Shown: piece by piece, positions 40,981-50,504 of the stretch | Numbering within the stretch: the stretch's first letter is position 1 | Layout: each line of letters opens with the position of its first letter | From: Bacillus sp. B-jedd | GTDB lineage: Bacteria > Bacillota > Bacilli > Bacillales > Cytobacillaceae | DNA length: 64,000 bases | Reading direction: 5' to 3' | Assembly (NCBI RefSeq): GCF_000821085.1 | Contig: NZ_CCXR01000001.1 | Span: 1,819,001-1,883,000 of the forward strand | The notes under the pieces: model-generated | The model's database searches: none | What the model was told of the DNA's origin: nothing | Seen by the model: only the letters and a program-made list of their open reading frames with translations | Position numbers and translations under genes: made by a program

Positions 40981-42432
40981 TCATCCAAGCGCCCAGACAG
41001 AAACGCTGCCGCCATTTACAGGGAAAGAGGCCCAGCCGTCTTCTTCAATGACAACTTCATCGCTATGGTTGCCGGTGATATCTTTCCATGTTTCGCCTGC
41101 CCGCACCTCGCCGGCGAACATTCTCTTTTCTCCGTCATCACCATTTGAAATGACGACAGCGCAGCCGGAACCTTCGAATTCCTCCAGCCCTTTCCGCACC
41201 CAGCCAATCGTATTCGGATGGTCGAAATAATCGTCTTGTTCTCCATAGGCAAGTTTTTTACGCGAGTACAAGAGGGGATCAATCGACTCTTTTTTGCCCT
41301 CACATGGCTCTGGGCCGTCAATGCCATAGTAGTCTCCATAGAATACACAAGGATATCCATCTTTCCTTAGCAAAATCAACGCATACGCACTCTGCTTGAA
41401 CCAGTCTGCCACCCACGATTCAAGTGCTTCATGGGGCTGGGAGTCATGGTTGTCGACAAACGTAACAGCATGGCTGCCGTGCGACTGGACAAGCGTATCG
41501 TCAAAGATTCCCGATAAATCGAAATCCCGGCCTTCGAGCGAGGCTGCGTGGAATTTATAATGCAGGGCGACGTCGAACAAATCAATATTATAGTCAACCA
41601 GGTCAAGATATTCCTGACTTTTGTCCAGCTCGGGTTTCCAAAACTCGCCGACGAAATAAAAATCCTCGCCGCGATGCTCGTTCATCGCATGAACGAAGTC
41701 GTTAATAAAATTGTGATTTATATGCTTGATTGCATCGAGTCGGTAGCCATCGCAGTTGGTGGTGTCAGCAAGCCACTTGCCCCAGTTGATCATTTCTTCC
41801 CTGACATCGGGATGGTCATAATCATAATTGGCGAACATGAGATAATCGTAATTTCCGAATTCGTCATCAACATGGTCGCTCCACGATTTATGTTCGCCGA
41901 GAATCCGAAAGATGCCGGTTCTTCCTGTTTTTTCATCAAAATCAGTACCATTGAAATGGGTATAATTCCATTTGAAAGAAGAATATTGGTCGGCTCGTCC
42001 CTGGAAGTCAAAGCGTGTCCACCCATGTATTTCGAATGGCTCCGAAATGACTTCGTTCCGATCCATTCCATCGACTTCGACAACCTCGAATTTTTCCATC
42101 GCATCCGCGCCAGCCTTGTGATTCATCACTACATCTATATATACTTTCAGCCCGTTCTCGTGGCAAGCGGAAATGGCCTCGAGAAGCTGGTCTTTCGTTC
42201 CGTACTTTGTTTCTACGCTGCCTTTCTGATCGAATTCACCTAAATCATAAAGGTCATAGGGGGCATATCCCGTGTCCTCGCGGGTAATTGCTTTTGTAAC
42301 GGGAGGCACCCAAATCGAATCTATTCCAATCTCCTTCAGTTCAGGAGCCATTTCCTTGAGGCGTTTCCAATGGGTCCCGTCTGCAGGCAAATGCCACTCG
42401 AAAAATTGCATCATTGTCCTATTTTCATTCAT
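40981..42432 (-). CDS. Cytoplasmic alpha-amylase (GH13 subfamily 5)
   Basis: A 483-residue glycoside hydrolase that cuts alpha-1,4-glucan. All four GH13 regions are present: VYIDVVMNHKAG, GYRLDAIKHIN (nucleophile Asp), FVGEFWKPEL (acid Glu) and TFVDNHDSQP. The N-terminus MMQFFEWHLPADGTHWKRL equals the mature N-terminus of liquefying amylases such as that of B. licheniformis, but there is no signal peptide, so this enzyme should act inside the cell on glycogen or imported maltodextrins. Start ATG 42432 with AGGAAGGAA upstream. No other maltodextrin genes are adjacent. Confidence 0.93.
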   Translation of the reverse strand: MNENRTMMQFFEWHLPADGTHWKRLKEMAPELKEIGIDSIWVPPVTKAITREDTGYAPYDLYDLGEFDQKGSVETKYGTKDQLLEAISACHENGLKVYIDVVMNHKAGADAMEKFEVVEVDGMDRNEVISEPFEIHGWTRFDFQGRADQYSSFKWNYTHFNGTDFDEKTGRTGIFRILGEHKSWSDHVDDEFGNYDYLMFANYDYDHPDVREEMINWGKWLADTTNCDGYRLDAIKHINHNFINDFVHAMNEHRGEDFYFVGEFWKPELDKSQEYLDLVDYNIDLFDVALHYKFHAASLEGRDFDLSGIFDDTLVQSHGSHAVTFVDNHDSQPHEALESWVADWFKQSAYALILLRKDGYPCVFYGDYYGIDGPEPCEGKKESIDPLLYSRKKLAYGEQDDYFDHPNTIGWVRKGLEEFEGSGCAVVISNGDDGEKRMFAGEVRAGETWKDITGNHSDEVVIEEDGWASFPVNGGSVSVWALG

Positions 42433-42591
42433 CGGTTTTTTCCTTCCTCTTCGCAAAATCAATCCTGAATGCTATAAGATTTAGTTTATTTACCCATTAA
42501 GCTTCGAGGTTAACCAACGCCATTCTACAAATTTCCTTTCTATAAAGAGCCTTTACTAATATTTTTATTAAAAGGCACTGTTATCTAGATT

Positions 42592-42872
42592 GTTGATTTC
42601 CACTCCGGGGACATGCTTTCCGCGGGGCGGACCGTGGAGCCTCCTCGGCGTCCTAGACGCCTGTGGGGTCTCCACGTGCCGCTTCATCCCGCCGGAGTCA
42701 GTCCCCTCTGTTCCACTCCGGGGACATGCTTTCCGCGGGGCGGACCGTGGAGCCTCCTCGGCGTCCTAGACGCCTGTGGGGTCTCCACGTGCCGCTTCAT
42801 CCCGCCGGAGTCAGTCCCCTCTGTTCCAATCAACTTCATTGAAAATCAAAACTCACCTTTAACTGAGCCTAC
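42592..42872 (+). repeat. Interspersed modular hairpin repeat, copy D, internally duplicated
   Basis: Same family as the copy at 19927. A 113-bp segment (42600-42712) is repeated in tandem without visible mismatch at 42713-42825. Each half contains GTGGAGCCTCCTC-GGCGTC-CTA-GACGCC-TGTGGGGTCTCCAC. The tail TTTAACTGAGCCTA follows the second half. Confidence 0.9.
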
Positions 42873-42993
42873 AAAATCCAACAAAGTCTCCTTATTAATG
42901 TTTGTTTTTTTGCAAAGAAGGGTTTTAGGGTGTAGAGGAGTTTCTGCCCTGCTGCAGAATTTGGTTAGTGAGGGTACATAAGGAGGATGTAAA

Positions 42994-43872
42994 ATGAACG
43001 GAGAAGTAGAATTGGTGCTGGATGCCAAGGCTGTCCTTGGCGAAGGGCCTTGCTGGGACGGGAAGAATGGGCTGTTATATTGGGTTGATATTGAAGGCAA
43101 GAAGCTACATCTCTACAAACCTTCAACCGGGGAGGATAGGGAAGTTGAGGTCGGCGAAATGATTGGAGCGGTGGTTCCAAGGGAAGCAGGCGGAGTCGTC
43201 GTAGTTCTTGAAAGCGGGTTTTATTTCTTGGATCCCGAGGATGGAAAACTCGAGCAAATCACCGACCCGGAAAGGGACTTGCCGGAAAACCGTTTCAATG
43301 ATGGGAAATGCGACCCGGCAGGCAGGTTCTGGGCTGGTACACTGAATTTAAATGGGAACGAAAAACATGCGGCCTTGTATTGTCTTGATACAAATCTTAA
43401 AGTCACGAAAAAACTTTCCAATCTCAGCTTGTCAAACGGCCTCGCTTGGTCGCCGGATCATCGTTTTTTTTACTTGATCGACACACCGACAAAAAGAGTC
43501 ACAAGATACCGGTACGATGTAGAAACCGGGGAAATCAGCGACCCGGAAGCTATCATTGAATTTTTAGAAGGGGAGGGTTTCCCGGACGGGATGACGATTG
43601 ATGAAGAAGGAAATCTGTGGATCGCCCACTGGGGAGGCGGAAAGGTCACGAATTGGAACCCGAATACGGGCGACCTGTTGCAGACAATAGAGGTTCCTGC
43701 CATAAATGTAACTTCCTGCACCTTCGGGGGCGAGGAGTTGAAAGACCTCTACATCACCACCGCCCGAAATGGAATGGAGGAAACTGAACTGGCGCAATTT
43801 CCGCATGCCGGCGGCCTTTTTAAAGTACGTACCTCTGTAAAAGGCATGCGTGCTAATGAATTTAAAGGATAA
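42994..43872 (+). CDS. SMP-30/gluconolactonase/LRE family protein
   Basis: A 292-residue six-bladed beta-propeller lactonase-like protein. Diagnostic blocks: LGEGPCWDGKNGLLYWVDI, ENRFNDGKCDPAGRFWAGT (metal-binding Asn and Asp), LSNGLAWSPDHRFFYLIDT and FPDGMTIDEEGNLWIAHWGGG. Metal ligands Glu, Asn, Asn and Asp expected for the family appear in these blocks. It should hydrolyse sugar lactones; B. subtilis YvrE is similar. RBS AAGGAGG precedes the ATG. Downstream of repeat copy D. Confidence 0.9.
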   Translation: MNGEVELVLDAKAVLGEGPCWDGKNGLLYWVDIEGKKLHLYKPSTGEDREVEVGEMIGAVVPREAGGVVVVLESGFYFLDPEDGKLEQITDPERDLPENRFNDGKCDPAGRFWAGTLNLNGNEKHAALYCLDTNLKVTKKLSNLSLSNGLAWSPDHRFFYLIDTPTKRVTRYRYDVETGEISDPEAIIEFLEGEGFPDGMTIDEEGNLWIAHWGGGKVTNWNPNTGDLLQTIEVPAINVTSCTFGGEELKDLYITTARNGMEETELAQFPHAGGLFKVRTSVKGMRANEFKG

Positions 43873-43984
43873 AGTTCTAGTGCGTTCCTTCAAGCAAAAT
43901 CAAGATTTGATGTAAAAACATAAAATATTCTGTATTCTCCCTGTTTACTTTTACCAAATTGAGGTAAGGAGAATGGTAGAGGCA

Positions 43985-44004
43985 TATAATGTGAAAACAT
44001 TATA
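43985..44004. promoter_or_regulatory. Palindrome containing a -10, upstream of a small membrane protein
   Basis: TATAATG-TGAAAA-CATTATA, seven perfect pairs, 18 bases before the ATG at 44023. The left arm is a consensus -10; a matching -35 was not found. Confidence 0.4.
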
Positions 44005-44022
44005 GAAAAAGGGGGAAGGAAT

Positions 44023-44484
44023 ATGCCGGTTTGGGCAGCTGCAATTGGAGTTGCTATTTTGGTGTTGTTTGTTCTGGAAGAAGCGGCTAATTTTTTCTGG
44101 AAAAGATATGTGTACGGAAAGCCGGAAAGAGCGCCAATAACACAAAGATCACAAAGAACGCATAGAAGCCTGGCGCGCCTTGTTCCAAAACGAGTGAGGG
44201 AATCAGTCCTTGTTGAGCGATACATACTCGCTCCAAGCAGATGGACAGGGAGGCTCCTGATCAGGTTTTTAAAAAGAATCCGAGCTGACCGAGCCTATCA
44301 GTTTATTTCCGGTAAAGCAGCCAGAATGGCAGTTATGCTGAAAGCTTTTGCAAAAAAGGTTTTTACCCGTATTGTTTCATTCTTTAAGTTAGTTTTCGCC
44401 TATCCTATTAAAATTTCCAAGGCTGGCTTTGAAGGCGCAGCAGGTTTGATCAGAAAATATAGAAAAAGCTCTTCCCATTCGTAG
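44023..44484 (+). CDS. Basic membrane-anchored protein, unknown function
   Basis: A 153-residue protein with one N-terminal hydrophobic helix (residues 3-20, VWAAAIGVAILVLFVLEEA). The rest is strongly basic with several amphipathic helices (SLARLVPKRVRES, LLIRFLKRIRADRAY, AKKVFTRIVSFFKLVFAYP). I do not recognise a family. The charge suggests binding to membrane lipids or nucleic acid. RBS AAAGGGGGAAGG precedes the ATG, and a strong terminator follows, so it is a real single gene. Confidence 0.62.
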   Translation: MPVWAAAIGVAILVLFVLEEAANFFWKRYVYGKPERAPITQRSQRTHRSLARLVPKRVRESVLVERYILAPSRWTGRLLIRFLKRIRADRAYQFISGKAARMAVMLKAFAKKVFTRIVSFFKLVFAYPIKISKAGFEGAAGLIRKYRKSSSHS

Positions 44485-44503
44485 GAAGAGCTTCTTTTTT
44501 TGT
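44463..44503. terminator. Terminator after the basic membrane protein
   Basis: Stem AAGCTCTTCC / GGAAGAGCTT, loop CATTCGTA, followed by CTTTTTTT. Confidence 0.88.
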
Positions 44504-44542
44504 CTCAATGCAAGCTAATATTGAAAGTGAATGGTCTATGTG

Positions 44543-46630
44543 TTAACTGCCTTTTAGTTCTCTCACTTTTTCGGCCATCCTGCCGATTCCTTCAATCATT
44601 TTGATAATGCCTTCATCGATCGTCTTTTTCCATTTCGGTGCTTCCTCTTTAATCGTTTCGGCGGCTTTGCCGACTTCTTCCTTTAGCTTTTCCGTCTGTT
44701 CGGCGATTTCTTTTTTCGAGAATAAAGAGTCGTCCTCGCCGGCCACTGTAATCCCGAAGGTGTTCTCCTTCAGGTGCGGCTTCGCTTCCTGCATAATGGC
44801 CCGGAAAAGCGGTGCAGCCCCTTGGGAGGCATTGGTCGTCAAATAATGCTCCCGGTCGGTTTTGTCGTAGCCTAACCAGACGGCGCCGGCGACTTCCGGG
44901 GTATAACCGGCGAACCATTGATCTTTCGTCCCACGGATGTCTGCGTAAGGAAGCTGGGTCGAGCCGGTTTTGCCGGCAATATCAAGGCCATTGACCTTCG
45001 CCGCTTTCCCGGTTCCGTTTTCGACGACGCCGAGGAGCATGGATGTCATTTCCTTCGCCTCTCCACGTGTCATTACCCTCGTTGATTTTTGCTTATGGCT
45101 GGCGATTTCGTTGCCCGTCGGCCCGACGATCTTGACGATGAAATGGCTGTCGTATCGCTTGCCGTTATTCGCAAAAGCAGAGTAGGCGGAAGCGAGCTGA
45201 AGCGGGGAGATGCCGTGATGCATCCCGCCAAGCGCCAGGGCCAGGTTACGGTCTTCCTTTTGAACAGGGATACCGAACTTTTCTACCGATTCCGCGCCTT
45301 TTGATACGCCGATTTCATTTAACAGCCAGACTGTCGGCACATTAAGCGATTGTTCAACTGCTTTGTACAACGGGACTTTACCTTGATAAGTCCTCGTTGC
45401 GTTCTGTGGCTTGTAGTCTCCAAACGACGTTGGTTCATCAACAAGCACGGAGTCGGCGGAATAGCCTTCCTTCAGCGCAGGTGTATAGACGGCGAGCGGT
45501 TTCATCGTCGAACCCGGCTGCGCCTTGAGTTGGGTGGCGCGGTTGAAGCCGCGGAAAACATGGTCTCCCCGGCCGCCGACGACGGCGAGTACTCCACCTG
45601 TCCTCGGCGAGACGAGAACGGCGCCGCTTTGGACAATTTCCCCGCCGCGTCCACGCGGGAAGAGCCAGCTACGGTTGTAGACATTTTCTAGTGCTGTCTG
45701 AAGGTTAGGATCTAATTCTGTATAAATACGGTATCCTCTTGTCAAAATTTCATCCTGCGTCAATCCGTATTCCCGGACCGCTTCATCGAGGACGGCATCG
45801 ACATAGTAAGGAAACTTCCGCTTAATCCGCGAGCCACCGCCGTCATCCAAGTGAATCTTTTCCTTGATGGCCTTTTGATATTGCTCTTCGGTAATCTTGT
45901 TCAATTCCTTCATTTTGCCAAGAACGACATTGCGGCGCTTTAAAGCCCTGTCATAATGCTGGTAAGGATCGTATCCGCTAGGTGCCTGCAGCAGACCTGC
46001 CAGGACAGCTGCCTCGCTGATGGATACGTCCTGAATGTTTTTATTGAAGTATCTTTGCGAAGCGGTGCCGATCCCCCATGCACCGCTGCCAAAGTAAACC
46101 TGGTTCAGATACATTTCAAGAATTTCATCTTTTTTGTACACATCTTCAAGCTTGGCGGCGAGGAACAATTCCTCGGCCTTCCGGCGGTACGTCTGCTCCG
46201 GGGAAAGTAGGGCGTTCTTAGCCAGCTGCTGGGTGATCGTGCTTCCTCCGCCCGTAATCCTTCCCGCGAATAAATTACTGAAGAAAGCGCGGGCAATCCC
46301 TTTTACATCAAAGCCGTTATGTTCATAAAAACGTTCATCTTCTATAGAAGTGACAGCGTCCTTCACATGCTGCGGCATATCTTCAATCTTTGTTCCGCCG
46401 ATCCGGTTCGCTGTCACTTCTGCAGTCTTCTGGCCATCGCGGTCATAAATGACGGTGGACTGGCTGAGGCCTTCCTTGAGAGAACCAACATTGGCCCTCA
46501 TCGCAAGAAAGGCGAAGAACAGGATCGTAATCAATAGCGCAACAAGCGCGATGAGCAATAATATTTGAGTTAAATGCCGCTTTTTCCAAAAACGGCGGAT
46601 TTTTTCCCAATAGGGATGCAATCGTTCCAT
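44543..46630 (-). CDS. Class A penicillin-binding protein (PBP1A family, PbpG/PBP2d-like)
   Basis: About 695 residues; a bifunctional peptidoglycan glycosyltransferase/transpeptidase anchored by one helix (about 23-45). GT51 motifs: TSIEDERFYEHNGFD, GGGSTITQQLAKN, RRKAEELFLAAKLE and KDEILEMYLNQVYFG. Transpeptidase motifs: PGSTMKPL (nucleophile Ser), SLN and KTGST. A Lys/Glu-rich helical tail of about 60 residues closes it. Length is close to B. subtilis PbpG (691). Start ATG 46630 has GAAGG upstream; an upstream TTG at 46639 is less likely. Confidence 0.92.
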   Translation of the reverse strand: MERLHPYWEKIRRFWKKRHLTQILLLIALVALLITILFFAFLAMRANVGSLKEGLSQSTVIYDRDGQKTAEVTANRIGGTKIEDMPQHVKDAVTSIEDERFYEHNGFDVKGIARAFFSNLFAGRITGGGSTITQQLAKNALLSPEQTYRRKAEELFLAAKLEDVYKKDEILEMYLNQVYFGSGAWGIGTASQRYFNKNIQDVSISEAAVLAGLLQAPSGYDPYQHYDRALKRRNVVLGKMKELNKITEEQYQKAIKEKIHLDDGGGSRIKRKFPYYVDAVLDEAVREYGLTQDEILTRGYRIYTELDPNLQTALENVYNRSWLFPRGRGGEIVQSGAVLVSPRTGGVLAVVGGRGDHVFRGFNRATQLKAQPGSTMKPLAVYTPALKEGYSADSVLVDEPTSFGDYKPQNATRTYQGKVPLYKAVEQSLNVPTVWLLNEIGVSKGAESVEKFGIPVQKEDRNLALALGGMHHGISPLQLASAYSAFANNGKRYDSHFIVKIVGPTGNEIASHKQKSTRVMTRGEAKEMTSMLLGVVENGTGKAAKVNGLDIAGKTGSTQLPYADIRGTKDQWFAGYTPEVAGAVWLGYDKTDREHYLTTNASQGAAPLFRAIMQEAKPHLKENTFGITVAGEDDSLFSKKEIAEQTEKLKEEVGKAAETIKEEAPKWKKTIDEGIIKMIEGIGRMAEKVRELKGS

Positions 46631-46825
46631 ATATTTCAACCTTCAATCTTTTGACATATACGTTGAGAATAACAAAAAACTGGCGAAATTCAAATGCGAA
46701 CCTTCCCCTTAAATAGTAAAGTCTGGTCGGCAAGGAACTTATTTGCCAGCAAAAGGCAAAAAGGGGCTGACCATGTAGCCCCCTTAAAAACTATTAATTT
46801 TTGCGAAAAATCTCTGCGCCAATGC

Positions 46826-47152
46826 TTACCTGGCAGGTTCATCATTGGGCATCCAATCCTGCGCCCAACGCGCAAGCTCCTTGATTGCCGGAGTCAGACT
46901 TTTTCCTTTTTCAGTAAGAGAATACTCAACCCTGACCGGCATGCCGGGAATGGCTTTACGGGAAACGAGGCCTTCCTCTTCCAATTCCTTCAGCCTCTCA
47001 GTCAAAACCCTTGCGCTGACGGGGAGGATTGACTCCATTTCCGAAAAGCGCTGCGGCCCGTACATAAGCTGGTAAAGGATGAGACCGGTCCAGCGTTTTC
47101 CGATGAGCTGCATCGCTTTTTCAACACGGGGGCATAATTCGAACTTTTCCAT
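46826..47152 (-). CDS. HxlR-family transcriptional regulator
   Basis: A 108-residue winged-helix DNA-binding protein. The family signature is complete: CPRVEKAMQLIGKRWTGLILYQLMYGPQRFSEM, then ARVLTERLKELEEEGLVSR and VEYSLTEKGKSLTPAIKEL. The N-terminal Cys7 is the conserved redox- or aldehyde-sensing cysteine of HxlR/HypR-type regulators. Targets are unknown; no obvious target gene is divergent from it. Confidence 0.9.
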   Translation of the reverse strand: MEKFELCPRVEKAMQLIGKRWTGLILYQLMYGPQRFSEMESILPVSARVLTERLKELEEEGLVSRKAIPGMPVRVEYSLTEKGKSLTPAIKELARWAQDWMPNDEPAR

Positions 47153-47261
47153 CGTCTTGCTTCACCTCGATGGGACTATTATACTCTTTTTTCACGATTT
47201 TTCATTAGAAATGCGGTAACTCGAAATTTAAGCTGGGAATGGATCCGATTCTAATAAAAAA

Positions 47262-47289
47262 AACGGCGCCCAATCGCGGGCGCCGTCTC
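47262..47289 (-). terminator. Terminator of the YpzG-like gene
   Basis: On the minus strand, perfect stem ACGGCGCCC / GGGCGCCGT with loop GCGATT, then a T run. Confidence 0.88.
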
Positions 47290-47307
47290 CGTTTCTCCTG
47301 CCGGACA

Positions 47308-47460
47308 TTACCAGTGGTGAGCTTTCGCGTTGCTCCTCAGGATAATATCCGTTTGTGACATTTTCGTCTGGCCGTTCAGCTGTGATTTCGTGTGCTTCCG
47401 GCTTTGGAACGCCTGGTGAAAAAGACCTGATCGCGGATCTAAATAATCCTTGTAGCTCAT
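47308..47460 (-). CDS. Small YpzG-like protein
   Basis: A 50-residue hydrophilic, His/Gln/Lys-rich product starting at the ATG at 47460, with AGGTGAT 5 bases upstream. Sequence features: SYKDYLDPRSGLFHQAFQ, KSQLNGQT, IILRSNAKAHHW. The order of HQ, KSQLNGQT and DIILRSN resembles small YpzG-type proteins of Bacillus, which have no known function. The in-frame extension to 47514 lacks an RBS. Its own terminator follows. Confidence 0.68.
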   Translation of the reverse strand: MSYKDYLDPRSGLFHQAFQSRKHTKSQLNGQTKMSQTDIILRSNAKAHHW

Positions 47461-47739
47461 TTTATCACCTCTATGCAGGATTTTTGAAACGCGGCACCTT
47501 TTGCTCGATGCCATTAGTTAGCTTTCCAATAAACAGGGTATATTAAAAGCTTTAATGCAAAATATCTTCGAGAACCTGGTTTTTATTTTGCAAAAAGGAG
47601 CTTAAAAGGGGTTTGTTTATAATAATTATTGCTGGCTAAAAGGAATCAATGCCAACAGGGCATTAAATTAAGCAAGATAGCACCATTCGTGTTATAGTAA
47701 AAAGAAATTTATCTGTAATGCAGTCAGGAAGGTGAGACT

Positions 47740-50499
47740 ATGGCGAACAATTTGAAGACAAATGATAGCAGCCTGCCACTTAGGCGGGATGTGAAAATGC
47801 TTGGCAATATCCTCGGCGAGATTCTTCGTTATAACGGAGGGCAGGAGCTGTTCGAAACGGTCGAGCGGATCAGGCTTACATGCAAGGAATTGCGCGAATC
47901 GTTTGATATCGGTCAATATGAGCAGTTGAAGAAGGAAATCGGCGGGCTGAATCCGAATCTAAGGAAACAGGTCATCCGTGCCTTCGCGGCTTATTTCCAT
48001 TTAATTAATATCGCTGAGCAGAACCACAGGATCCGCAGGCGGCGCGAGTATCAGCTCCGGGAAGATGCCAACACACAGCCGGGTTCAATTGAGAATGCGA
48101 TCGATTCACTGAAAGAGCATGACATTACATCAGATGTCATTAAAAAGGTTCTTGATGGGATGTCACTCGAGCTCGTGATCACGGCTCATCCGACCGAGGC
48201 GACGAAACGGTCGATTCTCGAAATCCAGAAACGGATCGCTGATCTCTTGAAAAGCATGGACAACCCTCTCCATTCCAAAAAAGAACGGGAGAAAATTGAA
48301 GGAAGCCTTTACAACGAAGTATCTGCGCTCTGGCAGACAGACGAGCTCCGGGACAGGAAACCGACGGTCATCGATGAGGTCCGCAATGGACTTTATTATT
48401 TTGACCATACGTTGTTCGACGTCTTACCGGATATCCACGAAGAAGTGGAGGACTGCCTCGATGTTTACTATCCTGAAGAGCAATGGAAGGTGCCGACTTT
48501 CCTAAGGTTCGGCTCGTGGATTGGCGGCGACCGGGACGGGAATCCGAACGTAACGGCTGATGTGACATGGGAGACTTTGAAACGGCATCAGCGGCTCGTT
48601 TTGAAAAAGTACAAGGATGTTCTGGTTGAATTGATGAAGCGTTTCAGCCATTCGACACATCGGGTCAAGGTGAGTGAAGAGCTGATAGAGTCCATCGCAT
48701 CGGACGAGATGAAGTTTTTGCCGGAAGAAAAGCGCTGGACGGTCGTAGAGGAACCATATCGCCGCAAGTTCGCTGTGATGATTGAACGAACACGGCAGGT
48801 GGGGCAGTCAGAAACCGGCTATCAAAATGCCGAAGAACTGCTTTCGGACCTATACATGATCCGCCGGAGTGTTTATCAGCATCATCCTGAAAATCGGGAA
48901 TTGAAGATGCTTGAAAAACTGATCAGACAAGTTGAACTTTTCGGTTTTCACCTGGCCACTCTCGATATCCGCAACCATAGCGGCGAGCATGAAGCAGCCA
49001 TCACGGAAATCCTTCGGAAAGTAAGGATTGCTGATGACTATAAAGCCCTCTCGGAAGAAGAAAAGCAGGAGCTTTTGCAAAAATTGCTTGAAGACCCACG
49101 GCCTTTGTTACTTTTACATGAGGATTACTCACCGGAAACGCGGGAAATGCTCAAGGTTTTCCAATTGATCAAACGCGCTCATAAGGAATTCGGGAAACAA
49201 TCAATTTCCGTTTATCTTGTCAGCATGACCCAGTCGGTGAGCGACCTGTTGGAAGTGCTTCTGTTGGCAAAAGAGGCGGGGATTTACCGGCTTCATGTGG
49301 ACGGCACGGTGGAATCCGATTTGAATGTTGCGCCATTGCTGGAAACAATCGATGATCTGACAGCCGGCCCGAAAATTATTGAAACGCTGTTCAACATGCC
49401 GGTTTACCAGAATCATCTTGAAAAGCTCGGCAACCGCCAGGAGATCATGCTCGGTTATTCGGACGGCAGTAAGGACGGCGGAACACTTACAGCTAACTGG
49501 AAATTGTACAAGGCCCAGTTAGAGATTCATGAAATGGCGAAGAAATACCATGTCGGCCTGAAGTTCTTCCACGGCCGCGGTGGTTCGCTTGGCCGCGGGG
49601 GCGGCCCTTTGAACAGGAGCCTATTGTCCCAGCCGGCGGAAACGTTCGGCGACAGCATCAAGATCACCGAGCAGGGAGAAGTGCTTTCGTCCCGTTATTT
49701 GCTTGAAGACATTGCCTACCGGAGCCTTGAACAGGCAACATCAACGATGCTCGAGGTCGCGGCCCATGTATCAAAGGAATCTGAACAGGAATTGCGCGAT
49801 GACCGCTATGTCGGGGCAATTGAGGAAATTTCCGAGGCGGCTTTGGCAAAATATCAGTCACTCGTCTTTCAGGACAGCGACTTCCTGACCTATTTCAATC
49901 AGGCCACACCATTGGGTGAGCTTGGCGAATTGAATATCGGATCACGCCCGATGGCTCGTAAAAACAGCGCAAAGTTTGAAAACCTGCGTGCGATTCCGTG
50001 GGTTTTCGCGTGGACGCAAAGCCGTCAGCTTCTGCCAGGCTGGTATGCGGCCGGAACCGGATTGGCGAGCTTCGCGGATAAGGATTCCGGGAACCTGGAG
50101 TTGCTGCGGGAAATGTATGAAAAGTGGCCATTCTTCCGGTCGACGATTGACAATCTTCAGATGGCCCTTATGAAAGCCGACATTACGACCGCAAAGGAAT
50201 ATGCTGCCCTTGTGAAGGACAGTGAGATCCGCGGGCGCATTTTCGGGAATATCGAGGATGAGTATAACCGGACAAAGAAGATTCTACTGGCTATTTCCAG
50301 CGACAACGAGCTTCTTGACCATTCGCCGAATATCAAGGACTCTGTCCGCAGGCGTAATCCGTACGTCGATCCGCTGAACTTCATACAGATTGAGCTGATC
50401 AAGGAACTGCGTGACATGGAAGAGCCGGACGAAGAATTGATGGTCCAGGTGCTGTTGACCATCAGCGGAATTGCAGCGGGGCTTAGGAATACTGGTTGA
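47740..50499 (+). CDS. ppc: Phosphoenolpyruvate carboxylase
   Basis: A 919-residue cytosolic enzyme that carboxylates PEP to oxaloacetate to refill the TCA cycle. Catalytic motifs are intact: VITAHPTEATKRS (catalytic His), LRFGSWIGGDRDGNPNVT, the glycine loop FHGRGGSLGRGGGP, and GYSDGSKDGGTL. It ends in the conserved RNTG, so the gene is full length. RBS GGAAGGTGAG precedes the ATG. B. subtilis lacks ppc and uses pyruvate carboxylase, so its presence separates this organism from that species; other Bacillaceae have it. A 52-bp hairpin array begins at its stop codon. Confidence 0.96.
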   Translation: MANNLKTNDSSLPLRRDVKMLGNILGEILRYNGGQELFETVERIRLTCKELRESFDIGQYEQLKKEIGGLNPNLRKQVIRAFAAYFHLINIAEQNHRIRRRREYQLREDANTQPGSIENAIDSLKEHDITSDVIKKVLDGMSLELVITAHPTEATKRSILEIQKRIADLLKSMDNPLHSKKEREKIEGSLYNEVSALWQTDELRDRKPTVIDEVRNGLYYFDHTLFDVLPDIHEEVEDCLDVYYPEEQWKVPTFLRFGSWIGGDRDGNPNVTADVTWETLKRHQRLVLKKYKDVLVELMKRFSHSTHRVKVSEELIESIASDEMKFLPEEKRWTVVEEPYRRKFAVMIERTRQVGQSETGYQNAEELLSDLYMIRRSVYQHHPENRELKMLEKLIRQVELFGFHLATLDIRNHSGEHEAAITEILRKVRIADDYKALSEEEKQELLQKLLEDPRPLLLLHEDYSPETREMLKVFQLIKRAHKEFGKQSISVYLVSMTQSVSDLLEVLLLAKEAGIYRLHVDGTVESDLNVAPLLETIDDLTAGPKIIETLFNMPVYQNHLEKLGNRQEIMLGYSDGSKDGGTLTANWKLYKAQLEIHEMAKKYHVGLKFFHGRGGSLGRGGGPLNRSLLSQPAETFGDSIKITEQGEVLSSRYLLEDIAYRSLEQATSTMLEVAAHVSKESEQELRDDRYVGAIEEISEAALAKYQSLVFQDSDFLTYFNQATPLGELGELNIGSRPMARKNSAKFENLRAIPWVFAWTQSRQLLPGWYAAGTGLASFADKDSGNLELLREMYEKWPFFRSTIDNLQMALMKADITTAKEYAALVKDSEIRGRIFGNIEDEYNRTKKILLAISSDNELLDHSPNIKDSVRRRNPYVDPLNFIQIELIKELRDMEEPDEELMVQVLLTISGIAAGLRNTG

Positions 50500-50504
50500 T
50501 TTTT

